From an uncultured Eubacterium sp. (GTDB taxonomy: Bacteria; Bacillota; Clostridia; Lachnospirales; Lachnospiraceae), in the NCBI GenBank assembly GCA_910580075.1, contig CAJTVR010000006.1:22747-86746 (forward strand): a stretch of DNA of 64,000 bases, written 5' to 3'. The notes below the pieces were generated by a model that did no database searches, was not told the DNA's origin, and was given only the letters and a program-made list of their open reading frames with translations. Below are positions 9,109 to 17,186 of this stretch, in pieces. Position numbers and translations under genes: made by a program. Each line of letters opens with the position of its first letter. The first letter of the stretch is position 1.

Positions 9109-10023
9109 ATGATCAGGTATGACGTAAGTACGGTATGTCCCGGACATAACTTTGATATCACAGGAGTTTCCTATATTGGCGCGCCGCTTTCAGGCACAGC
9201 CGTATATATTACCCGTAAAATTGCAGCAAAAGCTGAAATGCTCACAGAAGCAGAGCACTGTCTGGTTTTTGCGGAAAACGGGGTTGCTCTTTCCGAATCA
9301 CTGAGGAAAAAACATGCAGTCATTTATTCCGATCATCCTCAGCTTGATTATGCCAGAGTAGCACTGCAGCTGGAAGAAATGCAGAAGAAAGAAGATGCTT
9401 TGTATAAGTATCATCTTCACGAAGACGGATATTATGTCAGTGAAAATGCACATATCGGGGCAGGGGCTTATATAGAGCCAGGATGCCTGATCGGCCATCA
9501 TGTCAAGATAGGAAAACATGCGGTTATTTTAAAAGGAGCTGTTATAAAACATGCACAGATTGGCGATTATTTCCTGGCAAATGAATATGCAGTAATAGGA
9601 GCAGGCGGATTTACGATGACGGACGATGTAAATGGTGATAAGTTCAGGATTCCGTCTATGGGAGGAGTAAAAATCGGCAGTCATGTAGAGGCCGGTGTTC
9701 ATAACAATATTTCAAGAGGCTCAGGCGGAGATACAGTTCTGGAAGACTGCGTAAAACTGGATGCATTTGTGCATATAGGCCATGATGCCAGACTGATGAA
9801 AAATACAGAGGTCACAGCCGGAGCAATAGCCGGAGGCTATACGGTTATAAAAAATCATGCGTTTATCGGGCTGAATGCAGCACTTCGAAACCGTATCGAA
9901 ATCGGGAGCCATGCAGTTATCGGAATGGGTGCGGTAGTGACCAGAGATGTCGAATCTGGATTGACTGTGGCAGGAAATCCGGCAAAGGAACTGACAAAAT
10001 CAAAAATATACAATCATATATGA
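9109..10023 (+). CDS. LpxD-like hexapeptide-repeat acyltransferase
   Basis: About 304 residues. An N-terminal LpxD-like substrate-binding region (GVSYIGAPLSGTAVYIT, CLVFAENGVAL) is followed from about residue 100 by many left-handed helix hexapeptides (AHIGAGAYIEPGCLIGHHVKIG and onward), ending in MGAVVTRDV / VAGNPAKEL. The candidate catalytic His lies in HIGHDARL. The family N-acylates UDP-linked amino sugars using acyl-CoA or acyl-ACP. In a Gram-positive cluster this is more likely to decorate a surface sugar than to make lipid A. ATG 9109 is preferred over ATG 9100 because AGAGGA (9095-9100) is 8 bp upstream of it and overlaps the earlier ATG. Confidence 0.8.
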   Translation: MIRYDVSTVCPGHNFDITGVSYIGAPLSGTAVYITRKIAAKAEMLTEAEHCLVFAENGVALSESLRKKHAVIYSDHPQLDYARVALQLEEMQKKEDALYKYHLHEDGYYVSENAHIGAGAYIEPGCLIGHHVKIGKHAVILKGAVIKHAQIGDYFLANEYAVIGAGGFTMTDDVNGDKFRIPSMGGVKIGSHVEAGVHNNISRGSGGDTVLEDCVKLDAFVHIGHDARLMKNTEVTAGAIAGGYTVIKNHAFIGLNAALRNRIEIGSHAVIGMGAVVTRDVESGLTVAGNPAKELTKSKIYNHI

Positions 10024-10040
10024 GCAGGGAGGATGGTTTT

Positions 10041-11084
10041 ATGCTGCGGCAGTTGTTAAGAAAAAGCCAGCTGGCAGATTATTTATATGTAAGTGCAAGA
10101 AATGCTTTATCAGCAGAACGGAGGCAGTCTGTGATAGATTTTTACCGCAGCAGCCGTTATCTGCATTATGAGACGCTGGGAGATAAAAATCCGGATAAAG
10201 TCATCTATATGCTGGATCCGGTAAAGTCATATACAAGCGGATTTTTTTCCAATCTGTCTATGGTGCTTTTTAAGTATGACTTTGCGCATGAACACGGCAT
10301 GGAGCCAGTCACATATAAAGGAAATCTGACGCATTATGCCGAGCCGGAACGGTTTCTGGGCACTGATAATTACTTTGAATATTTTTTCAGACAGCCGGCG
10401 GGAATCAGACTGGAAGACGCTCTGAGCAGCCGGCATGTTATATGGGGAGAAGGAAAACATTTAACAAAATACGACAGCCTTTCTATGGAAAAGCAGGACG
10501 GAATTCTGATTCGTGAATTGAAAAAGAATCTGATATTCAGGGACGAAGTGTTTCAGGAAATGGAGAAGTCCCGCAAAGAGTTCATAGGAAATAAAAAGGT
10601 ACTGGGAGTCAAATACCGGGGGACAGGGTATAAGGAAAAATTAAAAGGCCACCCGGTATTTATACCTCCGCAGGAATTAATCGGGCATGTAAAGAAAATG
10701 TACAGTTATGGATTTGACTCCATTTATCTGGCGACCGAAGATGAAACTGCTTTGAAACAGTTTGAAAAGTATTTTGGAAACAGGCTGATCTATGACCGCA
10801 GCATCCTGCGGGCGGGTGAAGGACAGATTCACGTTGACCTGGCAAGGAGCAGTCCGAAAGATCATACAGCGTACAGGGAAGGGCTGAACGTGCTGAAAGA
10901 TGTCTGGGTACTGTCTCATGCAGCCGCATTTGCAGGTTCACAGTGCGGAGTGACAAGATTTGCAGACCTGTTCAACAGAGCTTATTGTAAAAACAGATAT
11001 GAGTACCTGGACATTATAGATAAAGGTGTATATAAAAAGGGCCGTAATTCTATTAAAGAAGGAAAAAAACGTTACCAGTTATAA
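10041..11084 (+). CDS. Fucosyltransferase-like GT-B glycosyltransferase (GT23/NodZ-like)
   Basis: A 347-residue protein. The core contains VLGVKYRGTGY (about residues 190-200), GHPVFIPP and SIYLATEDETALKQFEKYFG, then HVDLARSS and AGSQCGVTRFADLFN near the end. This follows the order seen in GT23/O-fucosyltransferase-like enzymes, in which an H-x-R-x-T/G-D segment binds the GDP moiety of GDP-fucose; the His is replaced by Lys here. Together with the GDP-fucose-synthase-like gene at 16197 it suggests a GDP-(6-deoxy)sugar donor. The ATG at 10041 has GGGAGGA 7 bp upstream. The alternative ATG 10020 forms an ATGA overlap with the previous stop but has a poorer site. Family assignment is moderate. 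Confidence 0.6.
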   Translation: MLRQLLRKSQLADYLYVSARNALSAERRQSVIDFYRSSRYLHYETLGDKNPDKVIYMLDPVKSYTSGFFSNLSMVLFKYDFAHEHGMEPVTYKGNLTHYAEPERFLGTDNYFEYFFRQPAGIRLEDALSSRHVIWGEGKHLTKYDSLSMEKQDGILIRELKKNLIFRDEVFQEMEKSRKEFIGNKKVLGVKYRGTGYKEKLKGHPVFIPPQELIGHVKKMYSYGFDSIYLATEDETALKQFEKYFGNRLIYDRSILRAGEGQIHVDLARSSPKDHTAYREGLNVLKDVWVLSHAAAFAGSQCGVTRFADLFNRAYCKNRYEYLDIIDKGVYKKGRNSIKEGKKRYQL

Positions 11085-11137
11085 AGATAGTGTATGTAAT
11101 GGCTGGCTGAATAAACGCTCAGGGGGAAGAAAAACTG

Positions 11138-11800
11138 ATGACAGAAAATGAACGGGTGCAAAAGCATTTAGATTTGCTGATACAGAGATATCCAAAGCTG
11201 GTATCGTCTGCAAAGGAGATTATGGATGCTTTTTTTATGATGAAGGACTGTTTCGAACACGGCGGCAAGCTGCTGACGGCAGGAAACGGCGGTTCGGCAG
11301 CTGACTGTGAGCATATTGCGGGTGAGCTGGTAAAAAGTTTTCGGATGCCGAGGCCTGTTACGAAAGAATATGCCGGCAGATTAAAGGAAGCAGACGCTGT
11401 TATTGGTGAAAAACTGGCCGGGAATCTGGAACGGGGACTGCCAGTACTTCCGCTGACAGCTTTTGAAGCATTGATTACAGCATATATAAACGATAAAGAC
11501 GGGCAGGATGTTTTTGCACAGCAGCTGTCTGTATATGGAAATAAAGGAGATGTATTTCTAGCCATTTCGACATCGGGCAGCAGTATAAATATTTTAAATG
11601 CTGCCGCTGCCGCCAGGGCAGGCGGGATAAAAATTATCGGTCTTACAGGAGCTGACGGGGGCAGGCTGGCAAAAGCGGCAGATACTGCGGTCAGGGTTCC
11701 TGAGACAGAAACCTATAGAATTCAGGAACTGCATCTGCCAGTGTATCACTGCTGGTGTCTGATGCTGGAAGAGTATTTTTTTGGAGAAAACGAAAAATAG
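11138..11800 (+). CDS. gmhA: Sedoheptulose-7-phosphate isomerase
   Basis: A 220-residue SIS-domain protein with GKLLTAGNGGSAADCEHIAGELVKSF, VFLAISTSGSS and IKIIGLTGADGG, which is the GmhA pattern. GmhA converts sedoheptulose 7-phosphate to D-glycero-D-manno-heptose 7-phosphate. At 220 residues it is slightly longer than usual owing to an insertion around residues 70-110 (KRAD-like region through LTAFEALITAYINDK), a segment that GmhA proteins share. ATG 11138 follows AGGGGGAAG. The heptokinase gene follows and the transketolase subunits lie just downstream, so substrate supply and first steps are side by side. Confidence 0.9.
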   Translation: MTENERVQKHLDLLIQRYPKLVSSAKEIMDAFFMMKDCFEHGGKLLTAGNGGSAADCEHIAGELVKSFRMPRPVTKEYAGRLKEADAVIGEKLAGNLERGLPVLPLTAFEALITAYINDKDGQDVFAQQLSVYGNKGDVFLAISTSGSSINILNAAAAARAGGIKIIGLTGADGGRLAKAADTAVRVPETETYRIQELHLPVYHCWCLMLEEYFFGENEK

Positions 11801-11810
11801 GAGAATGGAT

Positions 11811-12812
11811 ATGATTATTACCAGAACGCCGCTGCGGATATCATTTTTTGGCGGAGGTACGGACCTGCCAGGTTTTTACAAAAGATTTGGCGGTGAAGTG
11901 ATATCTGCAACAATTGACAAATATCTGTATATTACCTGCAGACATATGCCTCCATTTTGGAATTATAAGCACAGGCTTGTGTATGGGTCCAATACGGAAA
12001 TGGTTTCCAGTGCAGACGAAATTGATCATCCGTCGATTCGGGAAACACTGCGGTTTCTGGATATCGGATACGGAATTGATATGCACTATAACACAGATAT
12101 TCCGGCCCGTTCAGGAATAGGTTCCAGTTCATCTTTTACAGTCGGGCTTTTAAATGCACTGAATGGGCTGAACGGGAAAATGATGTCCAAATATGAACTG
12201 ATGAAAGACAGTATTTTTGTGGAACAGGAAATGATCAGGGAGCCTGTAGGCTCACAGGACCAGACAGCAGCAGCCTATGGAGGATTTAATCATATGATAT
12301 TCCGTCAGGACGGAGAAATCGAAGTACATCCTGTGACCATTTCACAAAAAAGAAGGAATGATTTAAACAGGCATCTGCTGCTTGTATTCACTGGTTTTCA
12401 GAGATATTCCAAAAACATAGAAAAAAAGAAAATTGAAAATATAGACAAAAATATAGAAAATCTGCTGGAAATGAAAAAATATACTGCGCAGTCTGTCAGC
12501 ATTCTCAATTCCGGCACAGATATCTGTGAGTTTGGTTCTCTGCTGAATGAAACATGGAGGAAGAAAAAAGAATTGTCAGACAATGTATCAGATGTACGTA
12601 TAGATGCCCTCTATCAGCTGGGAATGGAAAACGGAGCTGTCGGCGGCAAGCTGTTAGGTGCCGGAGGCGGAGGATTTATGCTCTTTTTTGTAAAGCCGGA
12701 AAATAGGAAAAGGCTGAAGGAGGCGCTGCACGGGTTTTTACAGGTTCCGTTTACTTTTGATCATACTGGAAGCCAGGTTATTTATTACAGGCCGGAAGAT
12801 GAAATGATGTAA
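11811..12812 (+). CDS. hddA: D-glycero-alpha-D-manno-heptose 7-phosphate kinase
   Basis: A 333-residue GHMP kinase beginning IITRTPLRISFFGGGTDLPGFY, a start diagnostic for HddA-like sugar kinases. The ATP-binding PARSGIGSSSSFTVGLLNAL lies at about residues 97-116, and GGKLLGAGGGGFMLFF near the C-terminus. HddA phosphorylates C1 to give the 1,7-bisphosphate used for GDP-heptose. ATG 11811 is preferred because AGGAGA (11799-11804) sits 6 bp upstream; the ATGs at 11781 and 11805 are poorly placed. The next two pathway steps (GmhB phosphatase, HddC guanylyltransferase) are not in the window and may lie upstream or elsewhere. Confidence 0.88.
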   Translation: MIITRTPLRISFFGGGTDLPGFYKRFGGEVISATIDKYLYITCRHMPPFWNYKHRLVYGSNTEMVSSADEIDHPSIRETLRFLDIGYGIDMHYNTDIPARSGIGSSSSFTVGLLNALNGLNGKMMSKYELMKDSIFVEQEMIREPVGSQDQTAAAYGGFNHMIFRQDGEIEVHPVTISQKRRNDLNRHLLLVFTGFQRYSKNIEKKKIENIDKNIENLLEMKKYTAQSVSILNSGTDICEFGSLLNETWRKKKELSDNVSDVRIDALYQLGMENGAVGGKLLGAGGGGFMLFFVKPENRKRLKEALHGFLQVPFTFDHTGSQVIYYRPEDEMM

Positions 12813-12841
12813 GAAATTGCCTGAGAGGATGGTTTAATTTA

Positions 12842-13810
12842 ATGATGAATGTAAGAGACAGATTCTTTCATACGGTATACGAAAACGTAAAAAACGGAGC
12901 AGATATTGTAATTGTCAGTTCCGACCTCGGAGCCCCGGGCCTGGATGATTTTAGAAAAGACTATCCGCATAGATTTGTGAATACCGGGATCGCAGAACAG
13001 AATGCGATTGCAGCAGCATCGGGACTTGCGCTTGCTGGAAAAACAGCCATTGCATACGGGCTGAACCCGTTTTCAGTCACCCGCACTTTTGACCATATCA
13101 GAAATCTTATGGCTTCCCTGCAGATTCCGTTTACTGTGGCAGCATTAAAAGCCGGAACCTGTACGGCGCAGGCGGGATTTTCGCATATAGCAGCTGAAAA
13201 TATTTCCCTGCTGCGCACACTTCATAATATCAGGATTATAAATCCGTCAGATGAGATGATAGCGCAAAAAGCGGCAGCCGAGGTTTATGAAAAACCTCAG
13301 CCCCGTTACATTCAGTTTGACCCTTTTATAGCAGGGAGGCTCTATACAGAATCAGAAGCAGATTTTAAGAAAGGGTTTGCAGTAAGCGGCGCAGACAGCG
13401 GTACGGTCATCGTGTCATATGGGATATGGGCATATGAAATAAAAAAAGAAATAGAGAAGAAACATCTGCCTGCAAAGCTGATAGACTGCTTTGCGCTTCC
13501 TGCTGATACGGATGCTCTGCTTGATGAAATCAAAGGGTGCAGGAAAATAATTACAGTAGAAGACGGAACTGACAGCGGCGGCATTGGAAGCATGATGCTT
13601 GAAATCATGAATGATTATGGGATAACAATACCGCTCAGGCGGATGTCCTTAAGATTTCGAAACGGATATCCTTCAGTGCTGACAGACAGAGAGCAGATTT
13701 TTAAAGAAGAAAACCTGACGATGGATGCGCTGAGACAAGAGATAGAAAGCCGGCGGGTATTGGAAAATCAAATCATAGATACTCTGAAAAAAGAAACGGA
13801 AGCCAGGTGA
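12842..13810 (+). CDS. Transketolase, C-terminal (Pyr-domain) subunit
   Basis: A 322-residue protein corresponding to the pyrimidine-binding and C-terminal domains of transketolase. Visible are RFVNTGIAEQNAIAAASGLALAGK (with the TPP-activating Glu in IAEQ), a FAxF-like region AYGLNPFSVTRTFDHIRN, and a C-terminal GTVIVSYGIWAYE domain. With the adjacent N-terminal subunit it would form a heteromeric transketolase moving two-carbon units between sugars. In this setting the likely job is making sedoheptulose 7-phosphate for GmhA. A role in attaching a two-carbon branch to a nucleotide sugar is a less supported alternative. The C-terminal subunit gene precedes the N-terminal one, the reverse of the usual order. 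Confidence 0.85.
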   Translation: MMNVRDRFFHTVYENVKNGADIVIVSSDLGAPGLDDFRKDYPHRFVNTGIAEQNAIAAASGLALAGKTAIAYGLNPFSVTRTFDHIRNLMASLQIPFTVAALKAGTCTAQAGFSHIAAENISLLRTLHNIRIINPSDEMIAQKAAAEVYEKPQPRYIQFDPFIAGRLYTESEADFKKGFAVSGADSGTVIVSYGIWAYEIKKEIEKKHLPAKLIDCFALPADTDALLDEIKGCRKIITVEDGTDSGGIGSMMLEIMNDYGITIPLRRMSLRFRNGYPSVLTDREQIFKEENLTMDALRQEIESRRVLENQIIDTLKKETEAR

Positions 13811-14712
13811 ACAGTTTGAATGTAAAAGACTATTATGAAAAATCGTACCAGCTGAGACGCCGGTTTCTTGAAATCTTTACCGGACTTGGCTACGGGCATC
13901 TGACCACAGCTTTTTCGGAAACGGAGATCCTGACCGCATTGTTTGAACAAATCATCCGTTTTGATGAAAGTAAAAAGCCTGTAGATAAATTTGTATTAAG
14001 TAAAGGACATGGTGCCGGAATGCTGTTTCCGGTTTTGGAAGATATGGGTATTTTCACAAAAGAAGAAACAGCAGCTATGCTGCAAAAGGGCGGAGATATT
14101 CTGCGTCTGAGAGAATACGTGTATCCGGGTTTTGAATTTTACGGAGGCTCTCTGGGCATCGGAATAGGCATGGCTGCCGGACTGGCGCTCGGGCTGAAAC
14201 TGAAACGGTCGGACAGCATAGTATACTGCCTGATGGGAGATGCAGAGTGCTATGAAGGAGCCGTATGGGAAGCGATGCTGTTTGCTTCTCATTACAGTCT
14301 GAATAACCTTGTAGTGATTGTGGACAGAAACTACCTGGGCTGTTCTGATTTCACGGAAAATATGTGCCGGCTGGAGCCGTTTGCAGAAAAATGGAGCAGC
14401 TGTAACTGGGAGACAGCTGAAATAAACGGTCACTCATACGAAGAGCTGTTTATGGTACTTTCCGGTGTGAGAAAGAGAAAAACTTCAAAACCTTTATGCA
14501 TTATTGCGGATACAGTAAAAGGGAAAGGCCTGGATTATTTATGCAATATTCCGCTGAATCATGGATTTATGCCGACGGGAAGCAGTGCAGAGACGGCATT
14601 TAAAATGCTGGGGCATACAGGGATATCTTCCAATGACCCAAAAGCAGTATGTACGGAAGGAGCAAAAATGAAAGGAGAAAAAATTGAAGCTGATACTGAT
14701 ACATCCCAATGA
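13807..14712 (+). CDS. Transketolase, N-terminal (PP-domain) subunit
   Basis: A 301-residue protein with the TPP pyrophosphate-binding half of transketolase: LSKGHGAGMLFPVL, GSLGIGIGMAAGLALG, and the Mg/TPP motif GDAECYEGAVWEAMLFASHY ending in VDRNYLG. It needs the preceding subunit for a complete active site. The start is GTG 13807 (GTGA overlap with the upstream stop) or TTG 13816, which has AGGTGA 5 bp upstream; no ATG is available. The C-terminal region GKGLDYL and NHGFMPT is also family-typical. The next gene overlaps its end by 29 bp. Confidence 0.85.
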   Translation: MNSLNVKDYYEKSYQLRRRFLEIFTGLGYGHLTTAFSETEILTALFEQIIRFDESKKPVDKFVLSKGHGAGMLFPVLEDMGIFTKEETAAMLQKGGDILRLREYVYPGFEFYGGSLGIGIGMAAGLALGLKLKRSDSIVYCLMGDAECYEGAVWEAMLFASHYSLNNLVVIVDRNYLGCSDFTENMCRLEPFAEKWSSCNWETAEINGHSYEELFMVLSGVRKRKTSKPLCIIADTVKGKGLDYLCNIPLNHGFMPTGSSAETAFKMLGHTGISSNDPKAVCTEGAKMKGEKIEADTDTSQ

Positions 14713-16192
14713 CCAGAAAGCGGTATACGGGGATACATTAGAATATGCTGCCTGTGAGCCGCCCTACTGGTGTGCTGCTGCGGCACAGTACTGCCGGGAA
14801 CATGGCATGGAAGTCAGTATTCTTGATGCAGAAGCAGAGAATCTGTCTGCAGAAGAAACAGGAGAAAGAGTCAGGGCATATGGGCCGGACCTTGCCGGTA
14901 TTTTTGTAACAGGTACAAATCTGTCGGCTTCCACACAGAAGATGCAGGGAGCCGGCCTGGCATGTCGTGAAATAAAAAAAGAAGATGCGCAGATCCCGGT
15001 GTTTTACTGGGGGCTTCATCCATCGGCACTTCCAGAAAGAACACTTAGGGAAAATGAGGCAGATTATGTAGTGACGGGCGAAGGATTTGATACAATCCTG
15101 AATCTGGCCCATTATCACAGCGGACAGGATACAGCATTTTGTGAAGAGAATTTAAAAGGTCTGTGCTATAGGGAAGTGAATCAGGGAAAGGAAGAAATCA
15201 GGAGGTTTGGAACTTCAGATTTTTTAGAGACAAAGGATATGCCGCTTCCGGCCTGGGACCTGCTGCCAATGGAAAAATACATGCCCCATAACTGGCATAT
15301 TATGGGTGAAACAAGCCCGGAAGAAGCAAAAGGCAGATATGGCGTTATTTCGACATCGATTGGCTGTCCGTATAACTGTTCTTTCTGTGCGGTATCTGCG
15401 CTGTATGGCACAAAGAAACTGCGATTCTGGGATACAGAAAAGGTTGTCAGCGAGATAGAACGTCTTGTAACGGAATATAACGTGAAGTATATCAAAATAC
15501 TGGATGAATGCTTTGTCCTGAAGAGAGATTACGTTATGGAGCTGTGCAGCCGTCTTGCCGAGAAGCATTTTGATATTAATATATGGGCTTATGCAAGGGT
15601 TGATACGGTAGATCCTGAAATATTAGCAGTACTGAAAAGTGCCGGTGTGAAATGGCTCGCTTATGGCATAGAGAGTGCGGATGAAAAGGTGCTTTCAGGT
15701 GTTTCGAAATCTCAGTACAATGCGGACAGAATCAGGGATGCCGTGCGCTGGACAAAGGAAGCAGGAATCAGCATCATTGCGAATTTTATGTTTGGACTTC
15801 CTGATGACACAGAAGAATCCATGCGAAACACACTGCATGTCTGCAAAGAAATATGTCCGGAGTGGATCAATTTTTATGTGACAATGCTTTATCCGGGATC
15901 GAAAGATTATCTGGACGCCGTTGAGTCTGGAAAGATAAAAGATGATAAATGGATTCAGTATGCGCAGTACAGTTACGAATGTACGCCCGGGGGGGGGTAT
16001 TTTCTGACACCCCGGGAAGTACTGGCTTTCAGGGACAAAGCTTTTTGTGAATTTTTTGAAGGAAATGACAGATATTTCGAACTGATTCGCACGAAATTCG
16101 GGCAGCAGTATGCAGACCGTATAAAGGTAATGACAAAACGCAGGCTTCGCAGGAAGCTGCTGGAAGACGACAGTTTTGATACTTGGAGATAA
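14684..16192 (+). CDS. B12-binding-domain radical SAM protein
   Basis: A 502-residue protein with an N-terminal cobalamin-binding-like Rossmann domain (about residues 1-150; YVVTGEG at its end) and a radical SAM TIM barrel with the CxxxCxxC cluster motif at Cys228, Cys232 and Cys235. YGIESADEKVLSGVSK and FMFGLPDDTEESM are typical of the B12-dependent subclass. Members catalyse C- or P-methylations, epimerisations and ring changes. In this cluster it is a candidate for sugar methylation or rearrangement. The start is TTG with AAAGGAG 6 bp upstream, overlapping the transketolase gene. A run of nine G (15989-15997) encodes GGG at about residues 436-438; a one-base loss would truncate the last 60 residues. 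Confidence 0.82.
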   Translation: MKLILIHPNDQKAVYGDTLEYAACEPPYWCAAAAQYCREHGMEVSILDAEAENLSAEETGERVRAYGPDLAGIFVTGTNLSASTQKMQGAGLACREIKKEDAQIPVFYWGLHPSALPERTLRENEADYVVTGEGFDTILNLAHYHSGQDTAFCEENLKGLCYREVNQGKEEIRRFGTSDFLETKDMPLPAWDLLPMEKYMPHNWHIMGETSPEEAKGRYGVISTSIGCPYNCSFCAVSALYGTKKLRFWDTEKVVSEIERLVTEYNVKYIKILDECFVLKRDYVMELCSRLAEKHFDINIWAYARVDTVDPEILAVLKSAGVKWLAYGIESADEKVLSGVSKSQYNADRIRDAVRWTKEAGISIIANFMFGLPDDTEESMRNTLHVCKEICPEWINFYVTMLYPGSKDYLDAVESGKIKDDKWIQYAQYSYECTPGGGYFLTPREVLAFRDKAFCEFFEGNDRYFELIRTKFGQQYADRIKVMTKRRLRRKLLEDDSFDTWR

Positions 16193-16196
16193 ATGA

Positions 16197-17186
16197 ATGG
16201 AAAAAGACAAAAAAATTTATGTGGCGGGCCATACAGGGCTTATCGGTTCAGCAATTGCCAGAGAGCTCAAAAAACAGGGATATCAGAATCTGCTTTTCAT
16301 AAATCACAGCAGTCTGGATTTGAGAAACCAGCAGGAGGTAAACTGTTTTTTTGAGCATGAAAAGCCTGATTATGTGTTTATGGCGGCGGCAGCTGTGGGC
16401 GGAGTGGCTGCAAACGACAGACTTCCTGCAACATTTTTTTATGATAATATGGCAATGGGACTGAATGTGATTCATGCATCTTATAACGCCGGCGTGAAGA
16501 AACTTTTGTATCTTGGCAGCAACTGCATTTATCCGAAAGATGCGCCGCAGCCTTATAAAGAAACATCCCTGCTTACTGGCTCGTTAGAGAAGACAAATGA
16601 AGCATATGCAGTAGCAAAGATTGCATGTCTAAAGATGTGTGAATTTTATAACCGGGAGTATGGGACAGATTATATCTCATGTATGCCTTGCAGCGCTTAC
16701 GGGCCAGGCGACAGTTTTGATCCGGAAAATTCCCATGTCATTGCGGCGCTGATCAATAAGTTTCATGAAGCAAAAGTAAACCAGAGCCCGCAGGCTGTAA
16801 TGTGGGGCAGCGGCAAGCCGTACCGTGAATTTATATTTATGGATGATATTGCAAGGGCAGCTGTTTTTCTAATGAAGCATTATTCAGGAAATGAAACGGT
16901 AAATATTGGAACAGGGATGGAATATACAATCGGAGAACTTGCAGAGGTTATACGTTCGGTAGTCGGATACGAAGGAAAGATTATCCATGATACGTCAAAG
17001 CCGGATGGAGTGCCTAAAAAACTGATAGATTCCAGCAAACTGTATGCAATGGGCTGGAAGCCTGAGATACCGTTTGAACAGGGAATCCGCATCACTTATG
17101 AAGAATATGTGAAGCAGCAGACAGCATTAAAATACGGAGCAGGTCAAAGAAAGACAGGAGGAGAAAAGAAATGTCAAAAATACTAG
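16197..17186 (+). CDS. GDP-L-fucose-synthase-like epimerase/reductase
   Basis: A 329-residue extended SDR enzyme of the Fcl/WcaG type. It shows YVAGHTGLIGSAIAREL, AAAVGGVAANDRLPATFFYDN, YLGSNCIYP, EAYAVAKIACLKMC and PENSHVIAALINKFHEAK. The Ser and Cys of the GS-x-CIYP motif, the Tyr-x3-Lys pair and the His of NSHVI correspond to all five catalytic residues of GDP-fucose synthase, so 3,5-epimerase plus 4-reductase activity is expected. No Gmd (GDP-mannose 4,6-dehydratase) is in the window, and neighbouring genes make a heptose. The substrate may therefore be a GDP-4-keto-6-deoxy-heptose rather than the mannose-derived sugar. It overlaps the next gene by 16 bp. Confidence 0.8.
   Translation: MEKDKKIYVAGHTGLIGSAIARELKKQGYQNLLFINHSSLDLRNQQEVNCFFEHEKPDYVFMAAAAVGGVAANDRLPATFFYDNMAMGLNVIHASYNAGVKKLLYLGSNCIYPKDAPQPYKETSLLTGSLEKTNEAYAVAKIACLKMCEFYNREYGTDYISCMPCSAYGPGDSFDPENSHVIAALINKFHEAKVNQSPQAVMWGSGKPYREFIFMDDIARAAVFLMKHYSGNETVNIGTGMEYTIGELAEVIRSVVGYEGKIIHDTSKPDGVPKKLIDSSKLYAMGWKPEIPFEQGIRITYEEYVKQQTALKYGAGQRKTGGEKKCQKY

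Noticed and set aside
9109..10023. LpxD-like gene as evidence for lipid A synthesis and a Gram-negative host
   Set aside because: No other lpx genes are present, and spoVG, CotF-type, class III fbp and LtaS-like genes indicate a Firmicute.
14684..16192. Radical SAM gene as part of a RiPP biosynthesis cluster
   Set aside because: No precursor-peptide frame or SPASM/RRE domain is nearby; all neighbours are nucleotide-sugar enzymes.
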